Shown piece after piece: positions 42,071 through 50,616 of a stretch of DNA of 64,000 nt. The notes beneath the pieces are model-generated. The model had not been told where the DNA came from. It did no database searches and worked only from the letters and a program-made list of their open reading frames with translations. The position numbers were made by a program, and so were the translations under genes. The stretch spans positions 5,022,001 to 5,086,000 of the forward strand of contig NZ_CP108383.1 in NCBI RefSeq assembly GCF_035958815.1, written 5' to 3'. The stretch comes from Nocardia sp. NBC_01327 (GTDB lineage Bacteria > Actinomycetota > Actinomycetes > Mycobacteriales > Mycobacteriaceae). Position 1 is the first letter of the stretch. Each line of letters starts with the position of its first letter.

Positions 42071-43126
42071 ATGGACAACCCCGCGCTACCGTCCGTACCT
42101 CGCCAGAGTGTTGGCCTGGCCGTGCGCCCCGAGTTCTCGGCGGATCCAGTCGGCCGGCACGCTGCCTCACCGGTCGACCAACTGACCTCTGTCACCCATC
42201 GATTGCGTGAAATCCTTTACACGGGTGAGGAATTCGACTCCGTGTACCGCCATGTGCTCGCGGCTCCCGGCAAGCGGGTGCGTGCCCGCCTGGTGCTGGC
42301 GTGCTCCGGTCTGCTGCCCGGCGCCGTCGCGGCGCCACTGGACGATGCCGTCGACCTGGCCTGCGCGATGGAGATGTTCCACGAGTCATCGCTCGTGCAC
42401 GATGACATCTGCGACGGCTCACTGCTGCGGCGTGACGCACCGTCGGTCCCCGCGGCCTTCGGTGTCCGCACCGCGGCCCGTGCCGGATTTCACTTGGCGG
42501 GCCTAGCTTTACAGGTGGTCGCGCGGGTGCTGGCCGACAATCCGGTGGTATTCGAACGCGTCGGTGAGGCTCCCGGAATCACCTACGCCGACCGGCTCTC
42601 GGACCTGTCCTTCGGTCAGCTCATCGAGACCCTGCCGCCTTCGGTCGACGATGCCGCGCTGCGCCGCCACTACGAACTGGTGGCCGGTGCGAAGACCGGC
42701 ACCCTGTTCCGGCTCTCGTGTTCCTACGGCGGCACGGCCGGCGGCGTCGACATCGAGCGGCTGCACGCCCTGATGGAATACGCCGACCAGCTCGCGCTCG
42801 CCTTCCAGATCATGGACGACGTACGGGATATCGAGGGCGGACCGGCGCTGGGCAAGGACGCCGGCGGCGATCTGGAACGCCGGGTGCCGACCTGGCCGGT
42901 GATCGAATGGCTGGCCACCCGGCCCGGCGCGCGCGAAATGTGGCTCTGCGAAGACACTTCCAGCGTCACGCTGCAGGACGATCTGATCGACAGCGGCGCC
43001 ACTCGCGTCGCCCGGGCGGTCGCCGTGCGCGCCACGGAGGCGGCCGATCGGGCGCTGGATGCGTTCCCCGCCACCCCCGCGCGTGCCGATCTGCGAAACC
43101 TGTTGCAGCAGGTGATTTCCCGATGA
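42071..43126 (+). CDS. Trans-polyprenyl diphosphate synthase
   Basis: The 351-residue class I prenyltransferase has a first Asp-rich motif D111-D-I-C-D115 in HDDICDGSLLRR and a second motif D249-D-V-R-D253 in FQIMDDVRDIEGG. KTG near residue 203 and GKDAGGDLERRVPTWP follow. Residues four and five before the first motif are Ser-Ser, small side chains that in this family allow C20 or longer products (inference). It should condense IPP with allylic diphosphates. The ATG at 42071 has AAGGAG 9 nt upstream. It is the first gene of the operon and overlaps the next by ATGA. Confidence 0.93.
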   Translation: MDNPALPSVPRQSVGLAVRPEFSADPVGRHAASPVDQLTSVTHRLREILYTGEEFDSVYRHVLAAPGKRVRARLVLACSGLLPGAVAAPLDDAVDLACAMEMFHESSLVHDDICDGSLLRRDAPSVPAAFGVRTAARAGFHLAGLALQVVARVLADNPVVFERVGEAPGITYADRLSDLSFGQLIETLPPSVDDAALRRHYELVAGAKTGTLFRLSCSYGGTAGGVDIERLHALMEYADQLALAFQIMDDVRDIEGGPALGKDAGGDLERRVPTWPVIEWLATRPGAREMWLCEDTSSVTLQDDLIDSGATRVARAVAVRATEAADRALDAFPATPARADLRNLLQQVISR

Positions 43127-44388
43127 GCGGAACCCGACTCGGCACCCTGGCCTACGGTCTGCGGCACCTGCGCCGCGCACCCGATATCACGGCACTGCGG
43201 GCGGCGCCCACGCCGGATGAACTGGCCCGGCTCGCGCTGATCCCCGCAGGCCGAAACCTCGGCATAGCAGTCGGATTCCTGTCGCCCGGCCTGCGCGCCG
43301 AGGCCACCGCCGCGCTGCTGGCCTGCCGAGTGCTCGACGCCTACGAGGACCTCATGGATCGCGCGGTGGCCAGCAGTGCCGTGCGCACCGCGGCGGAGTA
43401 CCTCGCCGGCGATACCGGCACCCCGCCACCGCCGCTGCCCGCGGTCACTGTCCGCGACAGCGAAGCGGTCGATCTGGTCTTGGCCGAGCGCATCGGTGAC
43501 GTGCGGGCACTGCTGTCGGCACTGCCCGGCGACGGCCGCGCACGCGTCGGCCGCATGCTGGTCGACATCGGTGAGGTGATGGCCCGCAATATCGATTCAC
43601 CGCTGCCCCGCTTCGCCTACGGCGAGGGCGTGCTCGGGCGAGTGACGCACTACGCCTGTGCCCTGGCCGCCGAAGACGCTTTCGCCGAGGCGGATCTGCG
43701 CGAGCTCACCGCCTGTGTCGGCGTCATCGCGCAGTCGGCCAACGATCTGCGTGACGGCGAACTGGCACTCTACGGCGCCGCCGACAACGAGGAACTGACC
43801 CGCATGGTGATGCTGCGGCTGCTCACCCCGGCGCTGGGCGGCGTCGCGCTGCTGGCCCGGATGGGCCCGCGCACCAGGAGCCGGGGCGCACGAGCGGCGA
43901 TGGCGTACATGACGATCACCACGGCCGGGTTCCTCTGCCGCACGGTCGAGGCGCCCGCGCCCTACCGGCGGCCGATCGGCGCGGCGGCCCTGGCGGCATG
44001 TTCGGCCACGTACTGGAACAAGATGCTCGAGCGGGTCCGGAACTCCGCCGACGCGGCGATTCACCTGGTGCTGGAGGGATCTCAGGATTCGGACGGCGAA
44101 CCGGGACCGGCGACGGATGTGCTGAGTTCGGGTGATGCGCGGGCCATGGCGTCCTCGATCGTGCCGTTGATCGTGGACACCACCTTCGCCCTGGTGCGAA
44201 CCCTGCCCGACGAACCGCTCACCGGCAAACTTCCGGACCCCGATGTGCGCGCCATGATGATCGCCGATCACCTGGCCTTCGGTGCGCTGGAACGGTTGCC
44301 GGCGCACCGTCCCGATGCGATGGCCGCACTCGCCAAAACACTCCAGCTCGCCGCTCTCGACACCTCGACCCAAGGAGCCCGACCGTGA
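43123..44388 (+). CDS. Squalene/phytoene synthase-like enzyme
   Basis: The 421-residue protein has the head-to-head prenyltransferase pattern. Motif I is D72-A-Y-E-D76 in CRVLDAYEDLMD, comparable to RALDTVEDDM of squalene synthase. Motif II is QSANDLRDGE near residue 204, comparable to Q-x2-N-x2-RD. The C-terminal ~170 residues are longer than usual and not recognised. Squalene-synthase folds can also cyclise or prenylate, so the reaction is uncertain. It overlaps the preceding synthase (ATGA) and probably uses its product. Confidence 0.75.
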   Translation: MSGTRLGTLAYGLRHLRRAPDITALRAAPTPDELARLALIPAGRNLGIAVGFLSPGLRAEATAALLACRVLDAYEDLMDRAVASSAVRTAAEYLAGDTGTPPPPLPAVTVRDSEAVDLVLAERIGDVRALLSALPGDGRARVGRMLVDIGEVMARNIDSPLPRFAYGEGVLGRVTHYACALAAEDAFAEADLRELTACVGVIAQSANDLRDGELALYGAADNEELTRMVMLRLLTPALGGVALLARMGPRTRSRGARAAMAYMTITTAGFLCRTVEAPAPYRRPIGAAALAACSATYWNKMLERVRNSADAAIHLVLEGSQDSDGEPGPATDVLSSGDARAMASSIVPLIVDTTFALVRTLPDEPLTGKLPDPDVRAMMIADHLAFGALERLPAHRPDAMAALAKTLQLAALDTSTQGARP

Positions 44389-44444
44389 GCACTCTCAGCA
44401 CGCCCCGACCCCTCGACACCACTACCCAAGGAGCTCTGCGATGA
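44385..44444 (+). CDS. 19-codon coupling mini-ORF
   Basis: The GTG at 44385 overlaps the preceding stop (GTGA), and after 19 codons its TGA overlaps the next ATG (ATGA). The peptide is MSTLSTPRPLDTTTQGALR. The sequence around its start and that around the desaturase start are near-duplicates (44356-44391 and 44412-44447), both with CTCGACACC and CCAAGGAGC. It may be a duplicated translation-initiation region that keeps ribosomes coupled. Confidence 0.45.
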   Translation: MSTLSTPRPLDTTTQGALR

Positions 44445-45457
44445 GCACCGCAACGCCTTCCCCTCGCACCGGAACGCCCGTAACAGGCTCCGAGGCAATA
44501 CCTTTCAGCAAGCGGGTGCTCAAACTCGAATACCCGTCGAATGTCGGCCCGCTGATGCACATCGCACTGTGGCTCGGGTTCCTGTCCATCGGCCTCTTCG
44601 TTCCGATCGCCACGAACTGGTACCTGGCCGTGCCGCTGATCATCCTGCTCTCACTGCTGAATCTCTCGCTCACCATCGGTGTGATGCATATGCACACCCA
44701 TCGGCCGCTGTTCGTCTCGCAGCGACCGAACCGGGCGGTCGACATCCTGTGCTCGCTGCCGGGCAATCTGACCGCGGCGGAGATGCGCGAGGTGCACGTC
44801 CTCAACCACCACCGCTTCAACGACGGCCCCGGTGATGTCACCACCACCGTCGGATACGAACGCGGACTGTCCGCGATCTGGTATTGGGTCCGCTACGGCG
44901 CGATCGTCAAATACCACACGATGCGAACGATTTTCGCCGCCGATCCCACTCCTCGCCGCCGGAAGACGCGCCACCAGTTCATCTTCGACCTCGCGCTGTA
45001 CGTGGCGATCATCGGAACCACCTGGTACTTCGTCGATTTCAACCGGTTCGTGCTCTTCTACTGGGTCCCGTTCTTCATCACCCAGGTGAACGCCGGTTAC
45101 TTCGCGTGGCTCAGCCATGCTCCCGCGCGGGAGTACGAGGACGACCCCAGCACCTCGCTGAACAATGCGGGCAACATCCTCAACTTCCTGATCTTCAACC
45201 AGGGCTACCACAGCGTGCACCACCGCTACCCGGGCATCCACTGGAGTCAGATCCCGGACAAGCTCGACTACATGCGCAAGGTCGATCCCGGCGTCATCGT
45301 TCCCTACTGGATGGTGGCCCAGTCCGGATGGCGACTGGCGGTGCCCGGCGGCTTCCTCAACGAGCGCTACGGCCAGAAGTGGAAGGCGCGGTTGGAAACT
45401 CGGCTCGAGGCCGAGACCGTCCGCAATCGTTACCTGCCGTGGTTCGCATGGATCTGA
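44441..45457 (+). CDS. Membrane di-iron fatty-acid desaturase/hydroxylase family enzyme
   Basis: The 338-residue membrane protein has three histidine boxes: HMHTHRPLF, HVLNHHRFND and HSVHHRYPGIHW, and four to five hydrophobic segments. This family includes desaturases, hydroxylases and carotenoid ketolases. The terpenoid context suggests oxidation of the prenyl product rather than a fatty acid (inference). AAGGAG lies 7 nt before the ATG. It overlaps the mini-ORF upstream and the methyltransferase downstream by 10 nt. Confidence 0.88.
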   Translation: MSTATPSPRTGTPVTGSEAIPFSKRVLKLEYPSNVGPLMHIALWLGFLSIGLFVPIATNWYLAVPLIILLSLLNLSLTIGVMHMHTHRPLFVSQRPNRAVDILCSLPGNLTAAEMREVHVLNHHRFNDGPGDVTTTVGYERGLSAIWYWVRYGAIVKYHTMRTIFAADPTPRRRKTRHQFIFDLALYVAIIGTTWYFVDFNRFVLFYWVPFFITQVNAGYFAWLSHAPAREYEDDPSTSLNNAGNILNFLIFNQGYHSVHHRYPGIHWSQIPDKLDYMRKVDPGVIVPYWMVAQSGWRLAVPGGFLNERYGQKWKARLETRLEAETVRNRYLPWFAWI

Positions 45458-46257
45458 TCACTCAGGAACAGGCACGGGGCGTGCTGACAACTCGATCTCG
45501 GCTCGTCCCGTTCCTGATCGCCTTCGCCGCATACGGTTTCGCCGGAATCACCGTGCCGATCATGCTGCTGTTCGCGGGCGGCTGGTGGCTGCCCAAGACG
45601 GTCGACAAGGGACCGCACCTGGCGACCTTCCCGTCGATCGTCATCGATGTACTGCTGCTGGCGCTGTTCGGCCTGCAGCACTCGGGCATGGCCCGGCCCT
45701 CGTTCAAGGCCTTCATCACCCGCTGGGTGCCGGAGGCCCTCGAGCGCACCGTGTACATCGTCATGGTCTGCGCCGTGATGTGGACGATCTTCCTGTGCTG
45801 GCAACCGATTCCGGCGCAGATCTGGTCGGCACACGGTTGGGCCGCAACGGTTTTGGACGCCGGGTTCTGGCTCGGCTTCGTCCTGGTCTACGCGGCCACC
45901 ATCCTGCTGAACCACTTCCATCTGCTCGGCATCAGCCAGGCCTACCGCCAGTACGTGATCCGGGTGCCCGACGCGACCGTCGACCGGCTGCAGGTGCAGG
46001 GGCCGTACCGGCTGGTGCGGCACCCGCTGATGACCGGCCTGCTGGTCTCGTTCTGGTTCGCCAGCACGTTCACCGTCGGACATCTGATCTGGGCGCTAGG
46101 GGTGACCGGCTACATCCTGCTCGGCACCTTCCTGGAGGAGCGCGATCTCATCGCTCGCTTCGGTGCGGCCTACCGCGCCTACGCCGCCGAGGTACCGGCC
46201 TTCTTCCCCGCGGTGCTCAGCCCGGCCGCGCGGGCTCGTCTCCGCGGGCGGTCGTAA
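45448..46257 (+). CDS. MddA/NnrU-type membrane methyltransferase
   Basis: The 269-residue polytopic protein has LFGLQHSGMARPSFKAFITR early, and the C-terminal ICMT-like core VQGPYRLVRHPLMTGLLVSF followed by LGTFLEERDLIARFG. These are the SAM-binding and catalytic motifs of the isoprenylcysteine/MddA (methanethiol S-methyltransferase) superfamily. Here it may methylate a thiol or carboxyl group on the pathway product (inference). Its ATG lies inside the desaturase gene end, so the two are coupled. Confidence 0.85.
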   Translation: MDLITQEQARGVLTTRSRLVPFLIAFAAYGFAGITVPIMLLFAGGWWLPKTVDKGPHLATFPSIVIDVLLLALFGLQHSGMARPSFKAFITRWVPEALERTVYIVMVCAVMWTIFLCWQPIPAQIWSAHGWAATVLDAGFWLGFVLVYAATILLNHFHLLGISQAYRQYVIRVPDATVDRLQVQGPYRLVRHPLMTGLLVSFWFASTFTVGHLIWALGVTGYILLGTFLEERDLIARFGAAYRAYAAEVPAFFPAVLSPAARARLRGRS

Positions 46258-46332
46258 GAGCCCGGCTACGTGGCACTTCCCTCGATCAGGGAACACGCAG
46301 GCGACCGTTTCCGAGTGAGGAGAGGAATCGAC

Positions 46333-47388
46333 GTGAACAGTCATCGAGTTCGCGAGCGCGGCACCCGCACCGCTGCCCGGGCGGGCAGCGCCCGAGGAAT
46401 CGGGCGCGCCCACAGCAAGGCGATTCTGCTGGGCGAACACACTGTCGTGCACGGCACGCCCGCTATCGCGTTTCCCGTTCCCGCCCTGTCGGTGAGCGCC
46501 GTGGCCTGGCGGGGGCGATCGGTGACAGCACCGCAGCCGACCGATTCGCCTGCGGGACTGAGCTTTACGGCAGGCGATCCGCTCACCGCCGACACCGAGA
46601 TGTCCGGGCCACGTGTCGCGGTCGACGAGGCGCTGCGGCGGTGGGGGCTCGCCGACGAGACGGTCGAGATCGTTCTCGATTGCGGCGACATCCCACCGGC
46701 GCGCGGGCTGGGGTCCAGCGCGGCGTGCGCCGGCGCCGCGGTGCGCGCGGCCGCGGATCTCTTCGGCAGAACCATCGATGCCGAGACCCTCTACGAATTG
46801 GTGCAGTGCGGTGAACAGGTCGCGCACGGCCGGGCCAGCGGCGTGGATGCCAGCGCCGTGCTGGCGTCCGGGCCGATCTGGTTCCAGCAGGGTGCGGCCC
46901 GGCGGATGACTATCGGCCTGGACGCGGTGCTGGTGCTCGCCGACACCGGAATGCCCGGCGCCACACAGCATGCGGTCGCCGCGGTCCGCCGCACACTGGA
47001 TCGCCACCCTGTCGATGCGCGGCGAATTCTCGATCGCGCGGCAGAATTGGTCGACTCCGCCGCCGGCGATCTGGCGGCCGGACGGGTTCAGCCTTTGGGC
47101 GCAACACTTCTCGACTTCCAGGATCTGCTGACCGAACTGGGCGTCAGCACCCCCGAAATCGACACTCTGGTGTCGGCCGCTGTCGATGCCGGAGCGCACG
47201 GCGCCAAGCTCACCGGCGCCGGTCTCGGCGGCTGCGTCCTCGCCCTCACCGACATCGGCAGCGCCGCTGCGGATGTGAGCGCGGCGCTGCGCCGGGCCGG
47301 TGCGGTGCAGACCTGGATCGTGCCTGTGACCTCCGGCCGGCACCCATTCCCTTCCCATACCAGACCGGAACTCGGTACCCGCCAATGA
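46333..47388 (+). CDS. mvk: Mevalonate kinase
   Basis: This 351-residue GHMP kinase phosphorylates mevalonate. Motif 1 is KAILLGEHTVVHG, the ATP loop is PPARGLGSSAACAGA and motif 3 is KLTGAGLGGC. The GTG start follows GAGGAGAGG and removes a non-coding-looking upstream extension. A 75-bp gap separates it from the methyltransferase gene, the longest in the operon, so a minor internal promoter is possible. It starts the six-gene mevalonate block and overlaps the next gene by ATGA. Confidence 0.95.
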   Translation: MNSHRVRERGTRTAARAGSARGIGRAHSKAILLGEHTVVHGTPAIAFPVPALSVSAVAWRGRSVTAPQPTDSPAGLSFTAGDPLTADTEMSGPRVAVDEALRRWGLADETVEIVLDCGDIPPARGLGSSAACAGAAVRAAADLFGRTIDAETLYELVQCGEQVAHGRASGVDASAVLASGPIWFQQGAARRMTIGLDAVLVLADTGMPGATQHAVAAVRRTLDRHPVDARRILDRAAELVDSAAGDLAAGRVQPLGATLLDFQDLLTELGVSTPEIDTLVSAAVDAGAHGAKLTGAGLGGCVLALTDIGSAAADVSAALRRAGAVQTWIVPVTSGRHPFPSHTRPELGTRQ

Positions 47389-48428
47389 CATTCACACCTG
47401 TAGAGCTGCAAGTCGGCACCCGCGTCGAGGTCGGCAGCGAGGCGGTCGCGGTCGCTCATCCGAATATCGCCCTGGTCAAGTACTGGGGCAAACGCGATGA
47501 AGCGCTTGCCCTGCCCGTCACGGGCAGCCTGTCGATGACGCTGGATATCTATCCGACCACCACTTCCGTGCGGTTGATCGAAGGACCCTCGGATGTGGTC
47601 GAGCTCAATGGCAGCACCGCGACCGGTGCGTCGTACGCCCGCGTCGAGCGCTTCCTGGACCTGATCCGCGCCCGGTCCGGCCGTCGTGAACACGCCCTGG
47701 TCGTGTCCGCCAATACCGGGCCGACCGGTGCGGGCCTGGCCTCCTCGGCAAGCGGTTTCGCCGCACTGGCCGGCGCGGCCGCAGCCGCGTACGGGCTGGG
47801 GGCCGATGCCCGCACGCTCTCGCGACTGGCTCGGCGCGGTTCCGGCTCGGCCTCCCGATCCATTTTCGGGGGATTCGTGGTCTGGCATGCGGGGGAGGGC
47901 GAGGGCGAGGCTGGCGATCTGAGCTCGTACGCGGAACCCATCGGCGGCGAGGCACTGGACCCGGCGCTGATCGTCGCCGTCACCGATCACCAGGAGAAGG
48001 CGGTCTCGAGCCGAGAGGCCATGCGGCGCACCTGCGCGAGCTCCCCGCTCTATCCGGGGTGGGCCGGAGATTCGGCGCTCGCCCTCGACGAGATGCGCAA
48101 AGCCATTGCGCGCCGCGATCTTCCGGCGGTCGGTGAGATCGCCGAGCGCAATGCCCTGGGCATGCATGCCAGCATGCTCATGGCCCGGCCCCCGATCCGA
48201 TACCTCTCGCCGCAGTCGATCGCGGTCCTGGATGCGGTGCTGGCGCTGCGCGCCGACGGCATTGCCGCCTACGCCACGATCGATGCCGGGCCGAATGTGA
48301 CCGTCCTGTGCGCCCGCGCCGACGAGGACCGGGTGGCCGCGGCACTGCGTGCGGTAGGCGATTTCGTCGATACCCGCACCGCACATCTCGGACCGGGCGC
48401 GACCCTGGTCCCGGGAGGTGATCGATGA
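47385..48428 (+). CDS. mvaD: Diphosphomevalonate decarboxylase
   Basis: The 347-residue protein converts mevalonate diphosphate to IPP with ATP. Diagnostic blocks are AVAHPNIALVKYWGKRDEAL, the ATP loop PTGAGLASSASGFAALA, and RRGSGSASRSIFGGFVVW with the conserved Arg/Ser. A C-terminal Asp in IDAGPNVTVLC matches the catalytic Asp region. Both ends overlap neighbours as ATGA. Confidence 0.96.
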   Translation: MTFTPVELQVGTRVEVGSEAVAVAHPNIALVKYWGKRDEALALPVTGSLSMTLDIYPTTTSVRLIEGPSDVVELNGSTATGASYARVERFLDLIRARSGRREHALVVSANTGPTGAGLASSASGFAALAGAAAAAYGLGADARTLSRLARRGSGSASRSIFGGFVVWHAGEGEGEAGDLSSYAEPIGGEALDPALIVAVTDHQEKAVSSREAMRRTCASSPLYPGWAGDSALALDEMRKAIARRDLPAVGEIAERNALGMHASMLMARPPIRYLSPQSIAVLDAVLALRADGIAAYATIDAGPNVTVLCARADEDRVAAALRAVGDFVDTRTAHLGPGATLVPGGDR

Positions 48429-49525
48429 TCACCTCCCGCGCCCCGGGCAAGCTGTTCATCGCCGGCGAGTACGCCGTTGTCGAACCGGGCCACCTGGCGG
48501 TCCTCACAGCGGTCGATCGCTTCGCGACCGCCACGGTGAGCGAGTCGAAAGAGGCGGACACACAGCTGCATTCGGATCTGGACGGTGGCATGACGCTATC
48601 GTGCAGGCGCGTCGGGGACCGCATGATCCCGTCGACGGCCGACGGCGCGGTGCCCGCGTCGTTCGCCTACGTCTTCGCGGCGGTCACGGCGGTCAATCGA
48701 TTGCTCGTCGAGCGCGAAATCCCCGAGCGGGCCTTCCTGCTCGATATCAGCAGCGACCTCGGCGACGCGGACGGCAGAAAGTTCGGCCTCGGCGCGAGCG
48801 CCGCCGTGACCGTGGCGGCCGTTGCGGCCCTGGGGCGGTTCTACGGGCTCGGGCTGAGCTCGATGGACCGGTACCGGTTGGCGATGCTGGCCACCATATC
48901 GATCAATCCGAAGGCCTCCGGCGGTGATATCGCCGCCAGTACCTGGGGCGGCTGGATCTCCTACCGGTCGCCCGACCGCGCACTGGTCTCAGAGCTGCTC
49001 GCGCACAACGGAATCGATGCCGCACTGCGTGCGCCGTGGCCGGGTCTCGCGGTGCGCCCGCTGCCCGCGCCGACCGAACTCACCATGCAGGTCGGCTGGA
49101 CCGGGAAGCCCGCGTCCACACCGGCGCTGGTGGCGGGGCTGGGCAACAGCTCCCGGCAGCTCAGCGACCGCACCGCCTTCCTGTCGCACAGCAACGAATG
49201 CGTCGAGCGACTCTCCGCCGCCCTCGAAGCCGGCAACTCGATCGGGATAGGGGACGAGATCCGCTGCGCCCGCGAGCTTCTCATCGACCTCGATGCGACA
49301 GCGGGATTGGGCATCATGACGCCGCTGCTGGAGGCGCTGTGCGCAGCGGGCGACGCGGTCGGCGCGGCGGCCAAACCCTCCGGCGCCGGAGGCGGTGACT
49401 GCGGAATCGCGCTCATCGACCGCACCCGCTCCGCCGCGCTGGACGAACTCACCGACCGCTGGGTCACCGCGGGTATTCGGCCGCTGCCGCTGCGGACACA
49501 TCCATCCGAAGGAGAGTGTCGATGA
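48425..49525 (+). CDS. Phosphomevalonate kinase
   Basis: This 366-residue GHMP kinase has APGKLFIAGEYAVVEPGHLA at the N-terminus, the ATP loop KFGLGASAAVTVA near residue 120, and PSGAGGGDCGIAL at the C-terminus, as in bacterial phosphomevalonate kinases. It makes mevalonate diphosphate for the preceding decarboxylase. ATGA overlaps on both sides indicate translation coupling. Confidence 0.95.
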   Translation: MITSRAPGKLFIAGEYAVVEPGHLAVLTAVDRFATATVSESKEADTQLHSDLDGGMTLSCRRVGDRMIPSTADGAVPASFAYVFAAVTAVNRLLVEREIPERAFLLDISSDLGDADGRKFGLGASAAVTVAAVAALGRFYGLGLSSMDRYRLAMLATISINPKASGGDIAASTWGGWISYRSPDRALVSELLAHNGIDAALRAPWPGLAVRPLPAPTELTMQVGWTGKPASTPALVAGLGNSSRQLSDRTAFLSHSNECVERLSAALEAGNSIGIGDEIRCARELLIDLDATAGLGIMTPLLEALCAAGDAVGAAAKPSGAGGGDCGIALIDRTRSAALDELTDRWVTAGIRPLPLRTHPSEGECR

Positions 49526-50616
49526 TCGCGGACCGCAAGGACGACCATGTGCGCCATGCCGTGAGCCAGCGCCGCCAGCACAGCGGCGCAAGCGATTTCG
49601 ACTCGGTGACCTTTGTGCACCACGCGCTCGCGGGGATCGACAGCCAGGACGTGTCGCTGGCCGTCGAGTTTGCCGGAAAGAGCTGGGAGACACCGCTTTT
49701 TGTCAATGCGATGACGGGAGGCAGTCCTCGGACCGGGGAGATCAACCGGCTGCTTGCCATTGCCGCCCGCGAGACCGGCGTCCCGATCGCGTCCGGATCG
49801 ATGAGCGCCTACTTCCGTGATCCCGAGGTCGCGGGCACCTATCGCGTGCTGCGACAGGAGAATCCGCACGGCTTCGTCATGGCGAATGTGAATGCCACCG
49901 CGACCGTGGATCAGGTGCACCGGGCGATCGATCTGCTCGAGGCCGATGCCCTGCAGATTCATCTCAATGCGGTGCAGGAGGTCGTCATGCCCGAAGGGGA
50001 CCGGTCCTTCGGTTCCTGGCCCCGCCAGATCGAGCAGATCGTCGCGCACAGTCCGGTTCCGGTGATCGTCAAGGAGGTCGGATTCGGTCTCAGCAGGCAG
50101 ACCGTCACCTGGTTGCGGGAGGCCGGAGTCGCGGTGGCCGATGTCGGCGGCCGGGGCGGCACCAATTTCGCCCGCATCGAGAACGATCGCCGCAGCACCG
50201 CGGATTTCGGCTTTCTCGACAGCTGGGGTCAGTCCACGCCGAACTGCCTGCTGGACTGCGCCGGTGTCGCGGGCATCGATATCGCCGCGTCCGGTGGCAT
50301 TCGCTCGCCCATCGATATGGCGCGGGCATTGGCACTGGGCGCGAAGGCGACCGGTGTCGCCGGGGCCTTCCTCGAGATCGTGGTCGGCCGCGATGATGCG
50401 GCGCTGGTCGACACGATCCGGACCTGGCTCGGGCAACTGCGGCAACTGCTGACCGTGCTCGGCGCCCGCTCACCCGCGGACCTGGCCGGATGCGATCTGC
50501 TGCTCACCGATGACGTGGCCACATTCTGCGGGCTGCGCGGCATCGACGTGGATTCCTATGCCCACCGGAGCTCCTGGTGGAGCGAATCGAAGAGTTCGAG
50601 AAGGAGTCACCCATGA
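49522..50616 (+). CDS. fni: Type 2 isopentenyl-diphosphate isomerase
   Basis: The 364-residue FMN-dependent isomerase interconverts IPP and DMAPP. It begins RKDDHVRHAV, has FVNAMTGGSPRTGEINR, the substrate/metal region LQIHLNAVQEVVMPEGDR and the FMN phosphate loop GVAVADVGGRGGTNFARIE, followed by IAASGGIR. Nothing resembling a type 1 enzyme is present. ATGA overlaps at both ends. Confidence 0.96.
   Translation: MIADRKDDHVRHAVSQRRQHSGASDFDSVTFVHHALAGIDSQDVSLAVEFAGKSWETPLFVNAMTGGSPRTGEINRLLAIAARETGVPIASGSMSAYFRDPEVAGTYRVLRQENPHGFVMANVNATATVDQVHRAIDLLEADALQIHLNAVQEVVMPEGDRSFGSWPRQIEQIVAHSPVPVIVKEVGFGLSRQTVTWLREAGVAVADVGGRGGTNFARIENDRRSTADFGFLDSWGQSTPNCLLDCAGVAGIDIAASGGIRSPIDMARALALGAKATGVAGAFLEIVVGRDDAALVDTIRTWLGQLRQLLTVLGARSPADLAGCDLLLTDDVATFCGLRGIDVDSYAHRSSWWSESKSSRRSHP

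Noticed and set aside
41184..42195. Open frames in the 853-bp region upstream of the terpenoid operon
   Set aside because: Translations are Arg/Ser-rich with no motif, no ribosome sites and no family resemblance; treated as non-coding.
42071..43126. ATG at 42050 as the start of the polyprenyl synthase
   Set aside because: It would place the AAGGAG ribosome site inside the gene; ATG 42071 is correctly spaced behind it.
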